DNA from: an uncultured Oscillospiraceae bacterium
GTDB lineage: Bacteria > Bacillota > Clostridia > Oscillospirales > Acutalibacteraceae
NCBI GenBank assembly: GCA_900542575.1
Contig: UQOE01000025.1
Span: 1 to 24,924, forward strand
Direction of reading: 5' to 3'
Length of the DNA: 24,924 bases
Shown: positions 14,413 through 21,880 of the stretch, piece after piece
Layout: each line of letters opens with the position of its first letter
How positions within the stretch are numbered: position 1 is the first letter of the stretch
Notes under the pieces: model-generated
What the model was told of the DNA's origin: nothing
What the model saw: the letters and a program-made list of their open reading frames with translations, nothing else
The model's database searches: none
Position numbers and translations under genes: made by a program

Positions 14413-17241
14413 ATGGCAAACAAAGACATTCACGTTGTCGGTGCCAAAGAGCACAACCTGAAAAATATTGATGTCACCATCCCAAGAGACAGCCTGGTGG
14501 TTTTTACCGGCCTCTCCGGCTCGGGCAAATCCTCCCTGGCATTTGATACCATTTTTGCCGAGGGACAGCGGCGCTATATGGAGTCGCTCTCTTCTTATGC
14601 CCGCCAGTTCCTGGGACTCATGGAAAAACCGAACGTGGAATCCATTGACGGGCTCTCGCCGGCCATCTCCATTGACCAGAAAACGACATCCAAAAACCCG
14701 CGTTCCACAGTCGGCACGGTTACAGAAATCTACGACTATCTCCGACTTCTCTATGCAAGAGTAGGCGTGCCGCACTGCCCCATCTGTGGCCGCGAAATTC
14801 ACGCTCAGACGGTTGACCAAATCGTTGACCAGGTCATGGAGCTCCCGGAACGGACCAAAATTCAAATCCTGGCGCCGATTGCGCGGGGGAAGAAAGGCAC
14901 CTTTGCCAAGGCTCTGGAAGATGCCTCGAAAGCCGGTTTTGTCCGAGTACGTATTGACGGAGAAATCCACGATCTCTCCGAGCATTTCCACTTGGAAAAA
15001 AATATCAAACACAATATTGAGGTCATTGTCGACCGTCTCGTCGTGAAACCGGGCATTGAGAGCCGGCTGTCCGACTCTGTGGAGACCGCGACCAAACTTG
15101 CCCGCGGTATCCTCGTGGTAGATGTCATAGACGGGGAGGAGATGACCTTTTCTCAGAATTACGCCTGCCCGGAACACGGCATCAGCATCGACGAGCTGCA
15201 GCCGCGCATGTTCTCTTTCAATAACCCGTTCGGAGCTTGTCCAAAATGCACCGGTCTGGGCTCCTATCGCGAAATCGACCCGGATCTCCTGATCCCGAAC
15301 AAAGACCTCTCCATCCGGGAGGGGGCCATTAACGCCTACGGCTGGTCTAAAGTCGATGGTGGCACAATTGCCGAGATGTACTACGATGGCATCGCAAAAC
15401 ACTATGGATTTTCCATCGATGTCCCCGTAAAAAAAATGAAAAAGGCAGACCTCAATAAAATCCTGTATGGAACCGGAACCGAACGGGTGGAATTTACCCG
15501 TACTACGTCTTACAGTTCCGGCCGGTTTCAGGCACGGTTTGAAGGCGTGGTCAACAACCTCATGCGGAAATATGAGGAGACCAACTCGCAGGTTGCCAAA
15601 CGCTCCATTGAGAACGTCATGCGGGACCATGTCTGCGAAGCCTGCCACGGCAAACGTCTGCGGCCGGAAAGCCTGGCTGTCACTGTAGGCGGTATGGATA
15701 TCGATACTTTGACGCACCTGTCCATCGACAAGGAACTGGATTTCTTTGAACACCTGGAGCTCTCTCCGAGAGGCCACATGATTGCGGATCTTATTCTGAA
15801 AGAAATAAAATCGCGTCTTCGCTTCCTTCAGAGCGTGGGCCTGGAATACCTGGACCTCGCCCGGAGCGCCGGGACCCTCTCAGGCGGCGAAAGCCAGCGC
15901 ATCCGTCTCGCTACGCAGATCGGTTCCTCCCTGATGGGAGTGCTCTATATTCTGGACGAACCCAGCATCGGTCTCCACCAGAGGGACAATGACAAGCTCA
16001 TCGCAACGCTGAAGCGGCTGCGGGACCTCGGCAATACTCTTATTGTCGTCGAACACGATGAAGACACCATGCGCGCCGCCGACTATATCGTCGATATCGG
16101 ACCCGGTGCCGGCGTAAACGGCGGAGAGGTGGTCTGCGCCGGTACACCGGAAGAAGTCATGGCCTGCAAAAAGTCCATAACCGGCCAATACCTCAGCGGT
16201 GCCCGAAAGGTTCCTGTGCCTGAGACCAGACGCCCTGGAAACGGAAAATTCCTGGAAGTCCGCGGTGCACGGGAGCACAATCTGAAAAATATTGATGTCC
16301 GTTTCCCATTGGGAACGTTTACCTGTGTAACCGGTGTCTCCGGGTCCGGAAAATCCTCCCTGGTCAATGAAATTCTTTATAAGACTATGGCACGGGATCT
16401 GAATCGAGCGAAGCTCTTCCCCGGCGATTCCGACGGCGTCACCGGGCTCGACCAGCTGGATAAAGTCATCAATATAGACCAGTCTCCCATCGGCCGGACG
16501 CCGCGCTCCAATCCGGCAACTTACACCAATCTGTTTACCGATATCCGCTCGCTCTTTGCCTCCACGCAGGATGCCAAAATGCGCGGCTACAATGCGGGCC
16601 GGTTTTCCTTCAATGTAAAAGGCGGCCGCTGCGAGGCGTGCCAGGGCGACGGCATCGTGAAAATTGAGATGCACTTTCTTGCAGACGTCTACGTCCCCTG
16701 TGAAGTCTGTCACGGTGCCCGCTACAACCGTGAGACGCTGGAGGTCAAATACAAAGGCAAAAATATTGCAGAAGTGCTGGATATGACCATTGACGAGGCA
16801 ACCGACTTTTTCTCCTCGGTTCCCCGCATTTACAATCGACTGAAGACACTGCAGGAGGTCGGTCTCGGCTATGTCAAGCTTGGCCAGAGCGCCACGACGC
16901 TCTCCGGCGGCGAAGCTCAGCGGGTTAAGCTTGCCACCGAGCTCTCCAAGCGATCCACTGGCCGCACCTGCTACATTCTCGACGAGCCTACGACCGGGCT
17001 TCACACAGCGGATGTCCACAAACTCATTGAGGTTCTGCAGAAACTCGTCGACAGCGGCAACACGGTCATCGTCATTGAGCACAACCTGGACGTCATTAAA
17101 TCTGCCGACTATCTGGTCGATCTCGGGCCGGAAGGTGGCGACAAGGGAGGCACGATTGTCGCAGCCGGAACTCCGGAGGAGGTCGCCGCTGTCCCGGCTT
17201 CCTATACGGGCCAGTATTTAAAAAAGATATTGAAATCATGA
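14413..17241 (+). CDS. uvrA: UvrA, excinuclease ABC subunit A
   Basis: A 942-residue dimeric DNA-damage sensor of nucleotide-excision repair that loads UvrB. It has two ABC-type ATPase modules: Walker A GLSGSGKS (33-40) and GVSGSGKS (641-648), with signatures LSGGESQR (from 489) and LSGGEAQR (from 830). The zinc-site cysteines are intact: CPIC near 122-125, CPKC around 278, CEAC from 408, CEAC at 740-743 and CEVC at 763-766. Length is normal. The ATG is 15 bases after AAGGAG, a longer spacing than usual, but the N terminus (NKDIHVVGAKEHNLKNID) is canonical, so the start is secure. It is transcribed with uvrB. Two long open frames opposite it on the minus strand are shadows. Confidence 0.99.
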   Translation: MANKDIHVVGAKEHNLKNIDVTIPRDSLVVFTGLSGSGKSSLAFDTIFAEGQRRYMESLSSYARQFLGLMEKPNVESIDGLSPAISIDQKTTSKNPRSTVGTVTEIYDYLRLLYARVGVPHCPICGREIHAQTVDQIVDQVMELPERTKIQILAPIARGKKGTFAKALEDASKAGFVRVRIDGEIHDLSEHFHLEKNIKHNIEVIVDRLVVKPGIESRLSDSVETATKLARGILVVDVIDGEEMTFSQNYACPEHGISIDELQPRMFSFNNPFGACPKCTGLGSYREIDPDLLIPNKDLSIREGAINAYGWSKVDGGTIAEMYYDGIAKHYGFSIDVPVKKMKKADLNKILYGTGTERVEFTRTTSYSSGRFQARFEGVVNNLMRKYEETNSQVAKRSIENVMRDHVCEACHGKRLRPESLAVTVGGMDIDTLTHLSIDKELDFFEHLELSPRGHMIADLILKEIKSRLRFLQSVGLEYLDLARSAGTLSGGESQRIRLATQIGSSLMGVLYILDEPSIGLHQRDNDKLIATLKRLRDLGNTLIVVEHDEDTMRAADYIVDIGPGAGVNGGEVVCAGTPEEVMACKKSITGQYLSGARKVPVPETRRPGNGKFLEVRGAREHNLKNIDVRFPLGTFTCVTGVSGSGKSSLVNEILYKTMARDLNRAKLFPGDSDGVTGLDQLDKVINIDQSPIGRTPRSNPATYTNLFTDIRSLFASTQDAKMRGYNAGRFSFNVKGGRCEACQGDGIVKIEMHFLADVYVPCEVCHGARYNRETLEVKYKGKNIAEVLDMTIDEATDFFSSVPRIYNRLKTLQEVGLGYVKLGQSATTLSGGEAQRVKLATELSKRSTGRTCYILDEPTTGLHTADVHKLIEVLQKLVDSGNTVIVIEHNLDVIKSADYLVDLGPEGGDKGGTIVAAGTPEEVAAVPASYTGQYLKKILKS

Positions 17242-17258
17242 ACAGGTTTTAGTATAAT
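17230..17258 (+). promoter_or_regulatory. sigma-A promoter of tRNA-Pro
   Basis: TTGAAA (17230-17235), a 17-base spacer and a perfect TATAAT (17253-17258). It overlaps the end of uvrA, so the tRNA has its own promoter. The predicted start is near 17265. Confidence 0.8.
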
Positions 17259-17265
17259 AATCCTT

Positions 17266-17295
17266 GGCTTTTGTGAAGGGTATTTCACGAAAGCC
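17266..17295 (+). other. 12-bp hairpin in the 5' leader of tRNA-Pro
   Basis: The stem 17266-17277 pairs with 17284-17295 through 12 consecutive pairs (one T-G) around a 6-nt loop. It begins at the predicted transcription start and ends 8 bases before the tRNA. No U tract follows, so it is not a classic terminator for uvrA. It may stabilise or present the pre-tRNA leader, or protect the 3' end of uvrA mRNA. Confidence 0.7.
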
Positions 17296-17303
17296 GTTGG
17301 TAT

Positions 17304-17379
17304 CCGGGTATGGCGCAGCTGGTAGCGCGCTTGACTGGGGGTCAAGAGGCCGTGGGTTCAAGTCCCGCTACTCGGACCA
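17304..17379 (+). tRNA. tRNA-Pro(GGG)
   Basis: A 76-nt cloverleaf with CCA encoded. The acceptor CCGGGTA pairs with TACTCGG (one G-T), discriminator A. The D stem is GCGC/GCGC, the anticodon stem CTTGA/TCAAG with loop CTGGGGG (anticodon GGG), and the T stem GTGGG/CCCGC around TTCAAGT. It has its own promoter and is followed by a hairpin. Confidence 0.97.
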
Positions 17380-17384
17380 GAAAA

Positions 17385-17430
17385 AAGTCCCTCAACTACG
17401 TAATGCGTGGCTGAGGGACTTACTTTGTTT
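17385..17430 (+). terminator. hairpin terminator after tRNA-Pro
   Basis: A 10-bp stem (AAGTCCCTCA at 17385-17394 with TGAGGGACTT at 17412-17421) encloses a smaller ACG/CGT stem. The T tract after it is interrupted (ACTTTGTTT), but the position just after the tRNA supports a terminator. Confidence 0.7.
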
Positions 17431-17435
17431 AACAA

Positions 17436-17460
17436 TTAACAGGCTTCTTTTTCCTGTTAA
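17436..17460 (+). promoter_or_regulatory. inverted repeat upstream of the permease gene
   Basis: TTAACAGG (17436-17443) and CCTGTTAA (17453-17460) form a perfect 8-bp inverted repeat with a 9-base T-rich centre. Outer GTTTAAC (17428-17434) and GTTAAC (17464-17469) extend it imperfectly. It lies about 75 bases upstream of the predicted start of the permease transcript. The position, and the weak -35 of that promoter, suggest an activator site. Confidence 0.5.
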
Positions 17461-17513
17461 ATAGTTAACCTGACATGAGGCAAAAAAATGGTGTCTCTAT
17501 CTGACAAAATGCG

Positions 17514-17519
17514 TATAAT
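17514..17519 (+). promoter_or_regulatory. -10 box of the permease promoter
   Basis: A perfect TATAAT with no recognisable -35 hexamer 16 to 18 bases upstream (GTGTCT or similar). The promoter is therefore likely to need an activator. Confidence 0.5.
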
Positions 17520-17560
17520 AGTAATATGCTAAATCATTAGAGAAATGAGGGAACTTTCAA

Positions 17561-18961
17561 ATGGTTACTACCGTTACAGGAGGAGCCCTGATTGCCGCGA
17601 GAATTATCGCGCTGGTCATCTTCCTGGCTATGTTTGGAGTTCTTGTCACCGGCAAGGTGGAACGTCAATGGGTGACGCTCACCTGCGGAGGACTTGATCT
17701 CCTCTTGGTCTTTGGACTCTGCTGTCATTCCGGCACCGGAATCTGGAAGGCTTTGAACTTGAAAAGTATTATAGAACCCAACTTCTGGTACGGTACTTCC
17801 GCAGAGGAGTCGTTCGGCATCAGCTGGTCGACGATCCTGTTTATCTTCGGTGTATGGGTCATGGTAGAGGCGCTGTCCCGGTCCGGCTTCTTTAAATGGG
17901 TCTGCCTGGCACTTGCCAAAGCAGTTCATTACCGGCTGGTTCCGCTGTTTATTGTATTTATGCTTGTCTCGGCTCTGCTGAGCATGTTTATCGGAAGTAT
18001 CACGGTAATTCTTTTCCTCGCTGCGGTTACGGTAGAACTTGCAAGACTGCTGAAATTTGACCCCATTCCAATGGTTCTGGCTGAGATCTTCTGCGCCAAT
18101 CTTGGCGGTGCAGCGACAATGGCAGGAGACCCGCCGAATATTATTATCGGCACAGCCGTAGGTTTTACGTTCTTCGACTTCTTCTCCAACACCGGCGTCA
18201 TGGTACTGATCAGCCTGGTCATCGTCATGATCTTCTTTCTGCTGGTCTGCAGGAAACAACTCAAGGCGAGTGAGGCCAATCGCCCGGAAAATGTTGAATT
18301 TCCTGAGGCAAAAGAAGCCATTACCAATAAGAATGCATTTATTGTCAGTGTTGTTGTTTTCATCCTGACGGTTGTTCTTCTTATCACAAATAAGCAGACG
18401 GGTCTTACGATTACGACCATCGGTCTGTTTGCAGGTCTTATCGCCATCATTGGCATCGCCTGCACAGTCGGCGGCAAAGAGGCCAGAGATGTCATGAAGT
18501 CCATCGACTATAAGACGCTTTCCTTCTTTATCGGCCTGTTTTTGGTCGTCGCCGGGCTCCAGTTTACCGGCTGCCTGGATCTCGTTGCAAAGTTCATCCG
18601 CAACGTCAGCGGCGGCAACCCGTACATTGTCGTGGCCATCATTCTTTGGATCTCCGCTTTTGCCAGCGCATTCGTCGACAACATCCCGTTTGCAGCGACA
18701 ATGGTTCCGGTTATCCAGGCCCTGGCTTCTCCGGCCGTTCCGGTCAATGTCCTTGCCTATACGCTCTCCATCGGAACCGATATCGGCGGCAATGCGACTC
18801 CTATCGGCGCATCTGCCAATGTGGTCGGCACTTCCATTGTATCGAAGGAAGGCCATCCGGTTACTTGGGGAAAATATTGTAAGTATAATGCTCCAGCAAC
18901 GATCCTCGTGGTCGCCTGCTGCATGCTCATGATCTACGGCAGATATTTCTGGTTTGCTTAA
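17561..18961 (+). CDS. SLC13 / ArsB / NhaD-like permease of the ion transporter superfamily
   Basis: A 466-residue membrane protein with about eleven or twelve helices. Two internally repeated pore motifs are clear: GGAATMAGDPPN (182-193) in the first half and GGNATPIGASAN (409-420) in the second, as in the ArsB / P-protein / citrate-Mg permease group of ion and carboxylate transporters. A central hydrophilic loop (KQLKASEANRPENVEF) splits the halves, and a second FVDNIPFAATMVP helix-break is typical. The family carries arsenite, sodium, dicarboxylates or citrate; the sequence does not tell which. No ars genes or regulators lie next to it, so arsenite is not favoured. The ATG follows GAGGG with ordinary spacing. 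It is a single-gene unit with a strong terminator. Confidence 0.82.
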   Translation: MVTTVTGGALIAARIIALVIFLAMFGVLVTGKVERQWVTLTCGGLDLLLVFGLCCHSGTGIWKALNLKSIIEPNFWYGTSAEESFGISWSTILFIFGVWVMVEALSRSGFFKWVCLALAKAVHYRLVPLFIVFMLVSALLSMFIGSITVILFLAAVTVELARLLKFDPIPMVLAEIFCANLGGAATMAGDPPNIIIGTAVGFTFFDFFSNTGVMVLISLVIVMIFFLLVCRKQLKASEANRPENVEFPEAKEAITNKNAFIVSVVVFILTVVLLITNKQTGLTITTIGLFAGLIAIIGIACTVGGKEARDVMKSIDYKTLSFFIGLFLVVAGLQFTGCLDLVAKFIRNVSGGNPYIVVAIILWISAFASAFVDNIPFAATMVPVIQALASPAVPVNVLAYTLSIGTDIGGNATPIGASANVVGTSIVSKEGHPVTWGKYCKYNAPATILVVACCMLMIYGRYFWFA

Positions 18962-18978
18962 TTTGCAGAAAATTGATA

Positions 18979-19006
18979 AGAGCTCCCGGAAACGGGGGCT
19001 CTTTTT
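18979..19006 (+). terminator. intrinsic terminator of the permease gene
   Basis: A 10-bp stem with one T-G pair (18979-18988 with 18993-19002), stable GAAA loop, and a T run to 19006. Confidence 0.9.
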
Positions 19007-19013
19007 GTGGAAA

Positions 19014-19042
19014 TTGTCACAAACCTTATGCTATACTATAAG
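19014..19042 (+). promoter_or_regulatory. promoter of the cytidylate-kinase-like gene
   Basis: TTGTCA (19014-19019), a 17-base spacer and TATAAG (19037-19042). An overlapping TATACT at 19032 is badly spaced from any -35 box. Confidence 0.5.
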
Positions 19043-19074
19043 TGAAATCCAAGCCATATAAAGGAGATGTTGTT

Positions 19075-19716
19075 ATGGGGGACCAGATTATTATTGCCAT
19101 TGGCCGTGAACACGGAAGCCTGGGTCATGAAATTGCGGTTCGGCTGGCAAAGCGTCTGAACTATGAGCTCTATGACCGGGAAATCCTGCATCAGATTGCC
19201 CAGACACACAACATTGACCCGGAGGCCATGAAAGCCTACGATGAAAAACCGCGCAATGTGTTCAACTCCCGTTCGGTCAACGGTTTTTCCAATTCTCTGG
19301 AGGAAATTCTTGCAGAGCATGTCTTTGACTATGAGCGCGAACTGGCCGATTCAGGTAAATCCTTTGTCATTGTCGGACGCTGTGCGGACTATATTCTGAA
19401 GGACAATCCCCATTTAGTCAGCGTCTTTATCTGCGCCGATGACGACAAGAGACTGAGACACATCATGAAGTCCCGTAATCTGACGAAAAAAGAGGCGGAG
19501 AAGGAAATCAAAACCATCGACAAGCGCCGCCGCAGCTATCACAACCATTTTGCCGGCAGCGGCTGGAAAGACATCGACAATTACGATCTCATTCTGAACT
19601 CTTCCCGTCTCGGTCTGGAGGGCACAATGGATGTCATCCTCAATTATGTCGCTCTGAAGAAATACCATCTCAATGGTACATTCCCGGACCAGGATGTGAA
19701 TTTGGACGAAAAATAA
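19075..19716 (+). CDS. cytidylate-kinase-like protein (Cytidylate_kin2-type)
   Basis: A 213-residue soluble protein. The N terminus IIIAIGREHGSLGHEIAVRLAKRLNYELYDREIL (5-38) matches the P-loop kinase family annotated as cytidylate-kinase-like, whose usual P-loop reads GREYGSGG; here Leu replaces Gly at residue 16. A central block VIVGRCADYIL and a basic C-terminal helix with KTIDKRRRSYHNHFAG correspond to the lid/base region. The family's real substrate is not established and it is distinct from the essential CMP kinase Cmk, so I give no symbol. I start at the ATG at 19075, 8 bases after AAGGAG; an in-frame GTG at 19042 overlaps the -10 box. It stands alone and converges with the signal peptidase gene. 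Confidence 0.8.
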   Translation: MGDQIIIAIGREHGSLGHEIAVRLAKRLNYELYDREILHQIAQTHNIDPEAMKAYDEKPRNVFNSRSVNGFSNSLEEILAEHVFDYERELADSGKSFVIVGRCADYILKDNPHLVSVFICADDDKRLRHIMKSRNLTKKEAEKEIKTIDKRRRSYHNHFAGSGWKDIDNYDLILNSSRLGLEGTMDVILNYVALKKYHLNGTFPDQDVNLDEK

Positions 19717-19745
19717 AATTTGATTCTATTTTGTTCAAGACAAGC

Positions 19746-19778
19746 TAGGGCCTCCCTTCTAATAGAAGGGAGGCCCTA
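19746..19778. other. 15-bp perfect hairpin between convergent genes
   Basis: Bases 19746-19760 pair with 19764-19778 without mismatch around a 3-nt loop. It lies 29 bases after the kinase stop codon. Neither strand has an immediate T run, so it is not a standard terminator, though its strength could still stop or protect the kinase transcript. Confidence 0.75.
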
Positions 19779-19802
19779 TGTTATATATGGAGTTTAGAAA
19801 TG

Positions 19803-19838
19803 AAAAATGGGTGAGTCTGTTCACGGAACAGCTCACCC
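19803..19838 (-). terminator. intrinsic terminator of the signal peptidase gene
   Basis: On the minus strand, a 13-bp stem (GGGTGAG and CTGTTC arms with one bulged T, 3-nt loop) is followed by ATTTTTC. It begins 19 bases after the lepB stop. Confidence 0.85.
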
Positions 19839-19857
19839 GGATAAATCTTTGCAATAT

Positions 19858-20523
19858 TCAGGATACAGCAGATGCTCTGACGGTGGTGGCCGGCGGAACA
19901 GCGGCTTTCGGAATGCTTGCCTTGACATCTTTATATTTGATGCCTTTTACATGGCTGAACGGCCAGTAGATGTAGACAACCTTGGCTACAATTTTGTCTT
20001 TGGCCAGATAGGTGTTGTACCAATAGCGGGAGTCCAGGCTGTCATTTCGGTTGTCGCCCATCATAAAGTAATGACCGGCCGGAACCTGATACGGGCCCCA
20101 GTCGCCGACGGGACGGCCATGTCCATAGCAGAATTTGTCAGGAAGGGGAGTGGTACTGCCGTTAATATAGACTTTACCGTCTTTTATCTGCACCGTGTCT
20201 CCTGGCATGCCGATGATGCGTTTGACAAAGTACTGGGACTCGTCGTCCGGATATTTAAAGATGACGATATCAAACCGCTCCGGATCTTTGTGCTTATAGG
20301 CAAGACGGTTGCCGATGACGCGGTCGCCGGTCATGAGAGTGGTTTCCATGGAGCCGGAAGGGATTTTCGCGTTGATGAGTACGGTTGAGTTTAAGACGAA
20401 CAGAAGGGCAACGATAATCAGGAAGAAGAGGAGATCGTGCAGGAATTCTTTCCCGGAACTTTTTTTCTGCTCAGCCTTCTCTTCCTGCTCCGGTTCAACA
20501 GGAACCGTTTCTTTTTTGCTCAT
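19858..20523 (-). CDS. lepB: type I signal peptidase
   Basis: A 221-residue membrane serine protease that removes signal peptides from exported proteins on the outer face of the membrane. A charged cytosolic N-terminal tail (about 1-28, rich in Glu and Lys) precedes one membrane helix (about 29-49). The catalytic serine is Ser58 in PSGSM (55-59); the general-base lysine is Lys101 in YFVKRIIGMPGD; box E is GDNRNDSLDSRYW (156-168). The C terminus after about 205 is Ala/Pro/Val-rich and poorly conserved. Length fits Gram-positive SipS-type enzymes. AAGGAG precedes the ATG on the minus strand. It is divergent from the polyamine importer. The secreted lipase-like protein, the small secreted protein and PotD in this window are possible clients. 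Confidence 0.96.
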   Translation of the reverse strand: MSKKETVPVEPEQEEKAEQKKSSGKEFLHDLLFFLIIVALLFVLNSTVLINAKIPSGSMETTLMTGDRVIGNRLAYKHKDPERFDIVIFKYPDDESQYFVKRIIGMPGDTVQIKDGKVYINGSTTPLPDKFCYGHGRPVGDWGPYQVPAGHYFMMGDNRNDSLDSRYWYNTYLAKDKIVAKVVYIYWPFSHVKGIKYKDVKASIPKAAVPPATTVRASAVS

Positions 20524-20571
20524 ATGGATTTGGCTCCTTTCTCGAGCTGATAGACATAAAATATCTTACCT

Positions 20572-20600
20572 ATTTTACAATGTCGTTTCGAGGCTGTAAA
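20572..20600 (-). promoter_or_regulatory. sigma-A promoter of the signal peptidase gene
   Basis: On the minus strand: TTTACA (20600-20595), a 17-base spacer and TAAAAT (20577-20572). Its -35 box is 18 bases from the -35 box of the divergent pot promoter. Confidence 0.7.
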
Positions 20601-20618
20601 CCATAAATTCTTTTCATA

Positions 20619-20647
20619 TTGACTTTTCAACAGAGCTATTTTATATT
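20619..20647 (+). promoter_or_regulatory. sigma-A promoter of the pot operon
   Basis: TTGACT (20619-20624), a 17-base spacer and TATATT (20642-20647). The predicted start is near 20654, just 4 bases before the hairpin at 20658. Confidence 0.75.
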
Positions 20648-20657
20648 TGTTTTAAAT

Positions 20658-20703
20658 CCCGGCACGGTAGCGACGATGCCTCCGTGAACCGGGCTTTCTT
20701 TTT
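20658..20703 (+). terminator. promoter-proximal terminator / attenuator in the pot leader
   Basis: A two-part stem: CCCGG (20658-20662) with CCGGG (20689-20693) and CACGG (20663-20667) with CCGTG (20682-20686), with AA bulged on one side and a 14-nt apical loop, then CTTTCTTTTT. It is a full intrinsic terminator placed between promoter and first gene. A shorter alternative hairpin, GGCA (20661-20664) with TGCC (20677-20680), uses bases of the terminator stem and cannot coexist with it. This is the expected layout of a transcription-attenuation leader. I do not recognise a known riboswitch class. Confidence 0.65.
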
Positions 20704-20722
20704 CGGAATGAGGGGTGCAAAA

Positions 20723-21880
20723 TTGAACGAACAGCCTATCATTACACTCGACGATATCTCGGTCTCATTTAATGGGAGCCCGGTTCTGTCTCATCTGAAT
20801 CTCTCTATTGAGGACGGGGAGTTTGTGACAATTCTGGGGCCGTCTGGCTGCGGCAAGACAACGACGCTGCGCATTATTGCGGGCTTCCAGGCACCGGACA
20901 GCGGCCGGGTTCTGTTCGGCAGCCAGGTTGTGAATGATGTCCCGGCCCACAAGAGGCAGGTGAACACCATTTTTCAGCGCTATGCGCTGTTTCCGCATCT
21001 CAATGTATATGACAATATAGCATTCGGTCTCCGGGTAAAAAAGGTCAAAGAGCGGAAAATTAAACAGAAAGTTACGGAGATGCTTAAGCTGGTGGACCTC
21101 AAGGGCTTTGAACGCCGCTCGGTGGACTCCCTTTCCGGAGGCCAGCAGCAGCGTGTGGCAATTGCCCGTGCACTTGCTGTCGATCCGAAAGTCCTGCTCC
21201 TCGATGAACCCCTCAGTGCTCTGGACCTCAAACTGCGCAAAGACATGCAGAAAGAGCTGAAAGACATCCAGCATTCACTGGGCATCACCTTTATTTTTGT
21301 CACACACGACCAGGAGGAGGCACTGTCTATGTCCGACAAGGTGGTCGTCATGGACAGCGGTCAAATTCAGCAAATCGGCACGCCTCTGGAAATTTACAAT
21401 GAACCGCGCAACGCGTTTGTCGCCGATTTTATCGGTGAATCGAATATTCCGGACGGAATCATGCTGATGGACCGTAAGGTCCGCTTCTCCGGCCATATGT
21501 TTGACTGTGTTGACAGCGGATTCCGCCGGAATCAGCCGGTTGACGTTGTCGTCCGGCCCGAAGACATTGAAGTGGTTCCGCCGGAGCAGGGTATGCTGAC
21601 GGGGAAGGTGACTGCGGTTACATTCAAAGGCGTCTACTTTGAAATCATTGTGGATATCGGCGGCTTCAAATGGATGATCCAGTCCACGCGCCAGAGTTCA
21701 GAGGGCGACTCCATCGGTCTGAACATTGCCCCCGACGCTATCCATATCATGGAAAAATCAGAGTACTCCGGCCGCTATGGCGACTATTCCAGCTTCTCCG
21801 ACGAAATGGACTATATCTCAGATGCTTCGCTGGATCTGACTTCAGAGGAGAGCCCCATCGGAGAGGAAGAGACAATATGA
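20723..21880 (+). CDS. potA: polyamine ABC importer ATPase (PotA)
   Basis: A 385-residue ATPase that energises spermidine/putrescine uptake. Walker A is GPSGCGKTT (39-47), the signature LSGGQQQR (137-144), Walker B LLLDEP (158-163, Glu162), and the H-loop FVTHDQEEAL follows. A C-terminal TOBE-type domain (about 240-360: FIGESNIPDG, VVVRPEDIEV, FKGVYFEIIV) fits the PotA/MalK subfamily. I start at TTG 20723, which follows AGGGGTG at good spacing and begins one residue before the conserved NEQPII-type start; ATG 20708 and GTG 20684 are in frame but lie within or just after the leader terminator. It overlaps potB by 4 bases (ATGA). Confidence 0.93.
   Translation: MNEQPIITLDDISVSFNGSPVLSHLNLSIEDGEFVTILGPSGCGKTTTLRIIAGFQAPDSGRVLFGSQVVNDVPAHKRQVNTIFQRYALFPHLNVYDNIAFGLRVKKVKERKIKQKVTEMLKLVDLKGFERRSVDSLSGGQQQRVAIARALAVDPKVLLLDEPLSALDLKLRKDMQKELKDIQHSLGITFIFVTHDQEEALSMSDKVVVMDSGQIQQIGTPLEIYNEPRNAFVADFIGESNIPDGIMLMDRKVRFSGHMFDCVDSGFRRNQPVDVVVRPEDIEVVPPEQGMLTGKVTAVTFKGVYFEIIVDIGGFKWMIQSTRQSSEGDSIGLNIAPDAIHIMEKSEYSGRYGDYSSFSDEMDYISDASLDLTSEESPIGEEETI

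Noticed and set aside
14359..17082. Long open frames (472 and 400 codons) on the minus strand opposite uvrA
   Set aside because: Fully covered by uvrA, which has all its ATPase and zinc motifs. The antisense products show no domain pattern.
17537..18856. 439-codon minus-strand open frame opposite the permease
   Set aside because: The product is highly charged and repetitive in Asp/Asn/Lys, as expected from the reverse of membrane-helix codons.
17561..18961. Arsenite pump ArsB
   Set aside because: The GDPPN motif is shared by the whole ion transporter superfamily, and no arsR, arsA or arsC gene is beside it.
20668..20681. ACGA in the loop of the pot leader hairpin as a sign of a mini-ykkC (guanidine-II) riboswitch
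   Set aside because: That class needs two hairpins with ACGR tetraloops. Here there is one hairpin and ACGA is part of a larger loop.
20684..20722. GTG 20684 or ATG 20708 as the potA start
   Set aside because: GTG 20684 lies within the leader terminator stem and ATG 20708 directly follows its T run. TTG 20723 has the proper ribosome site and family-like N terminus.
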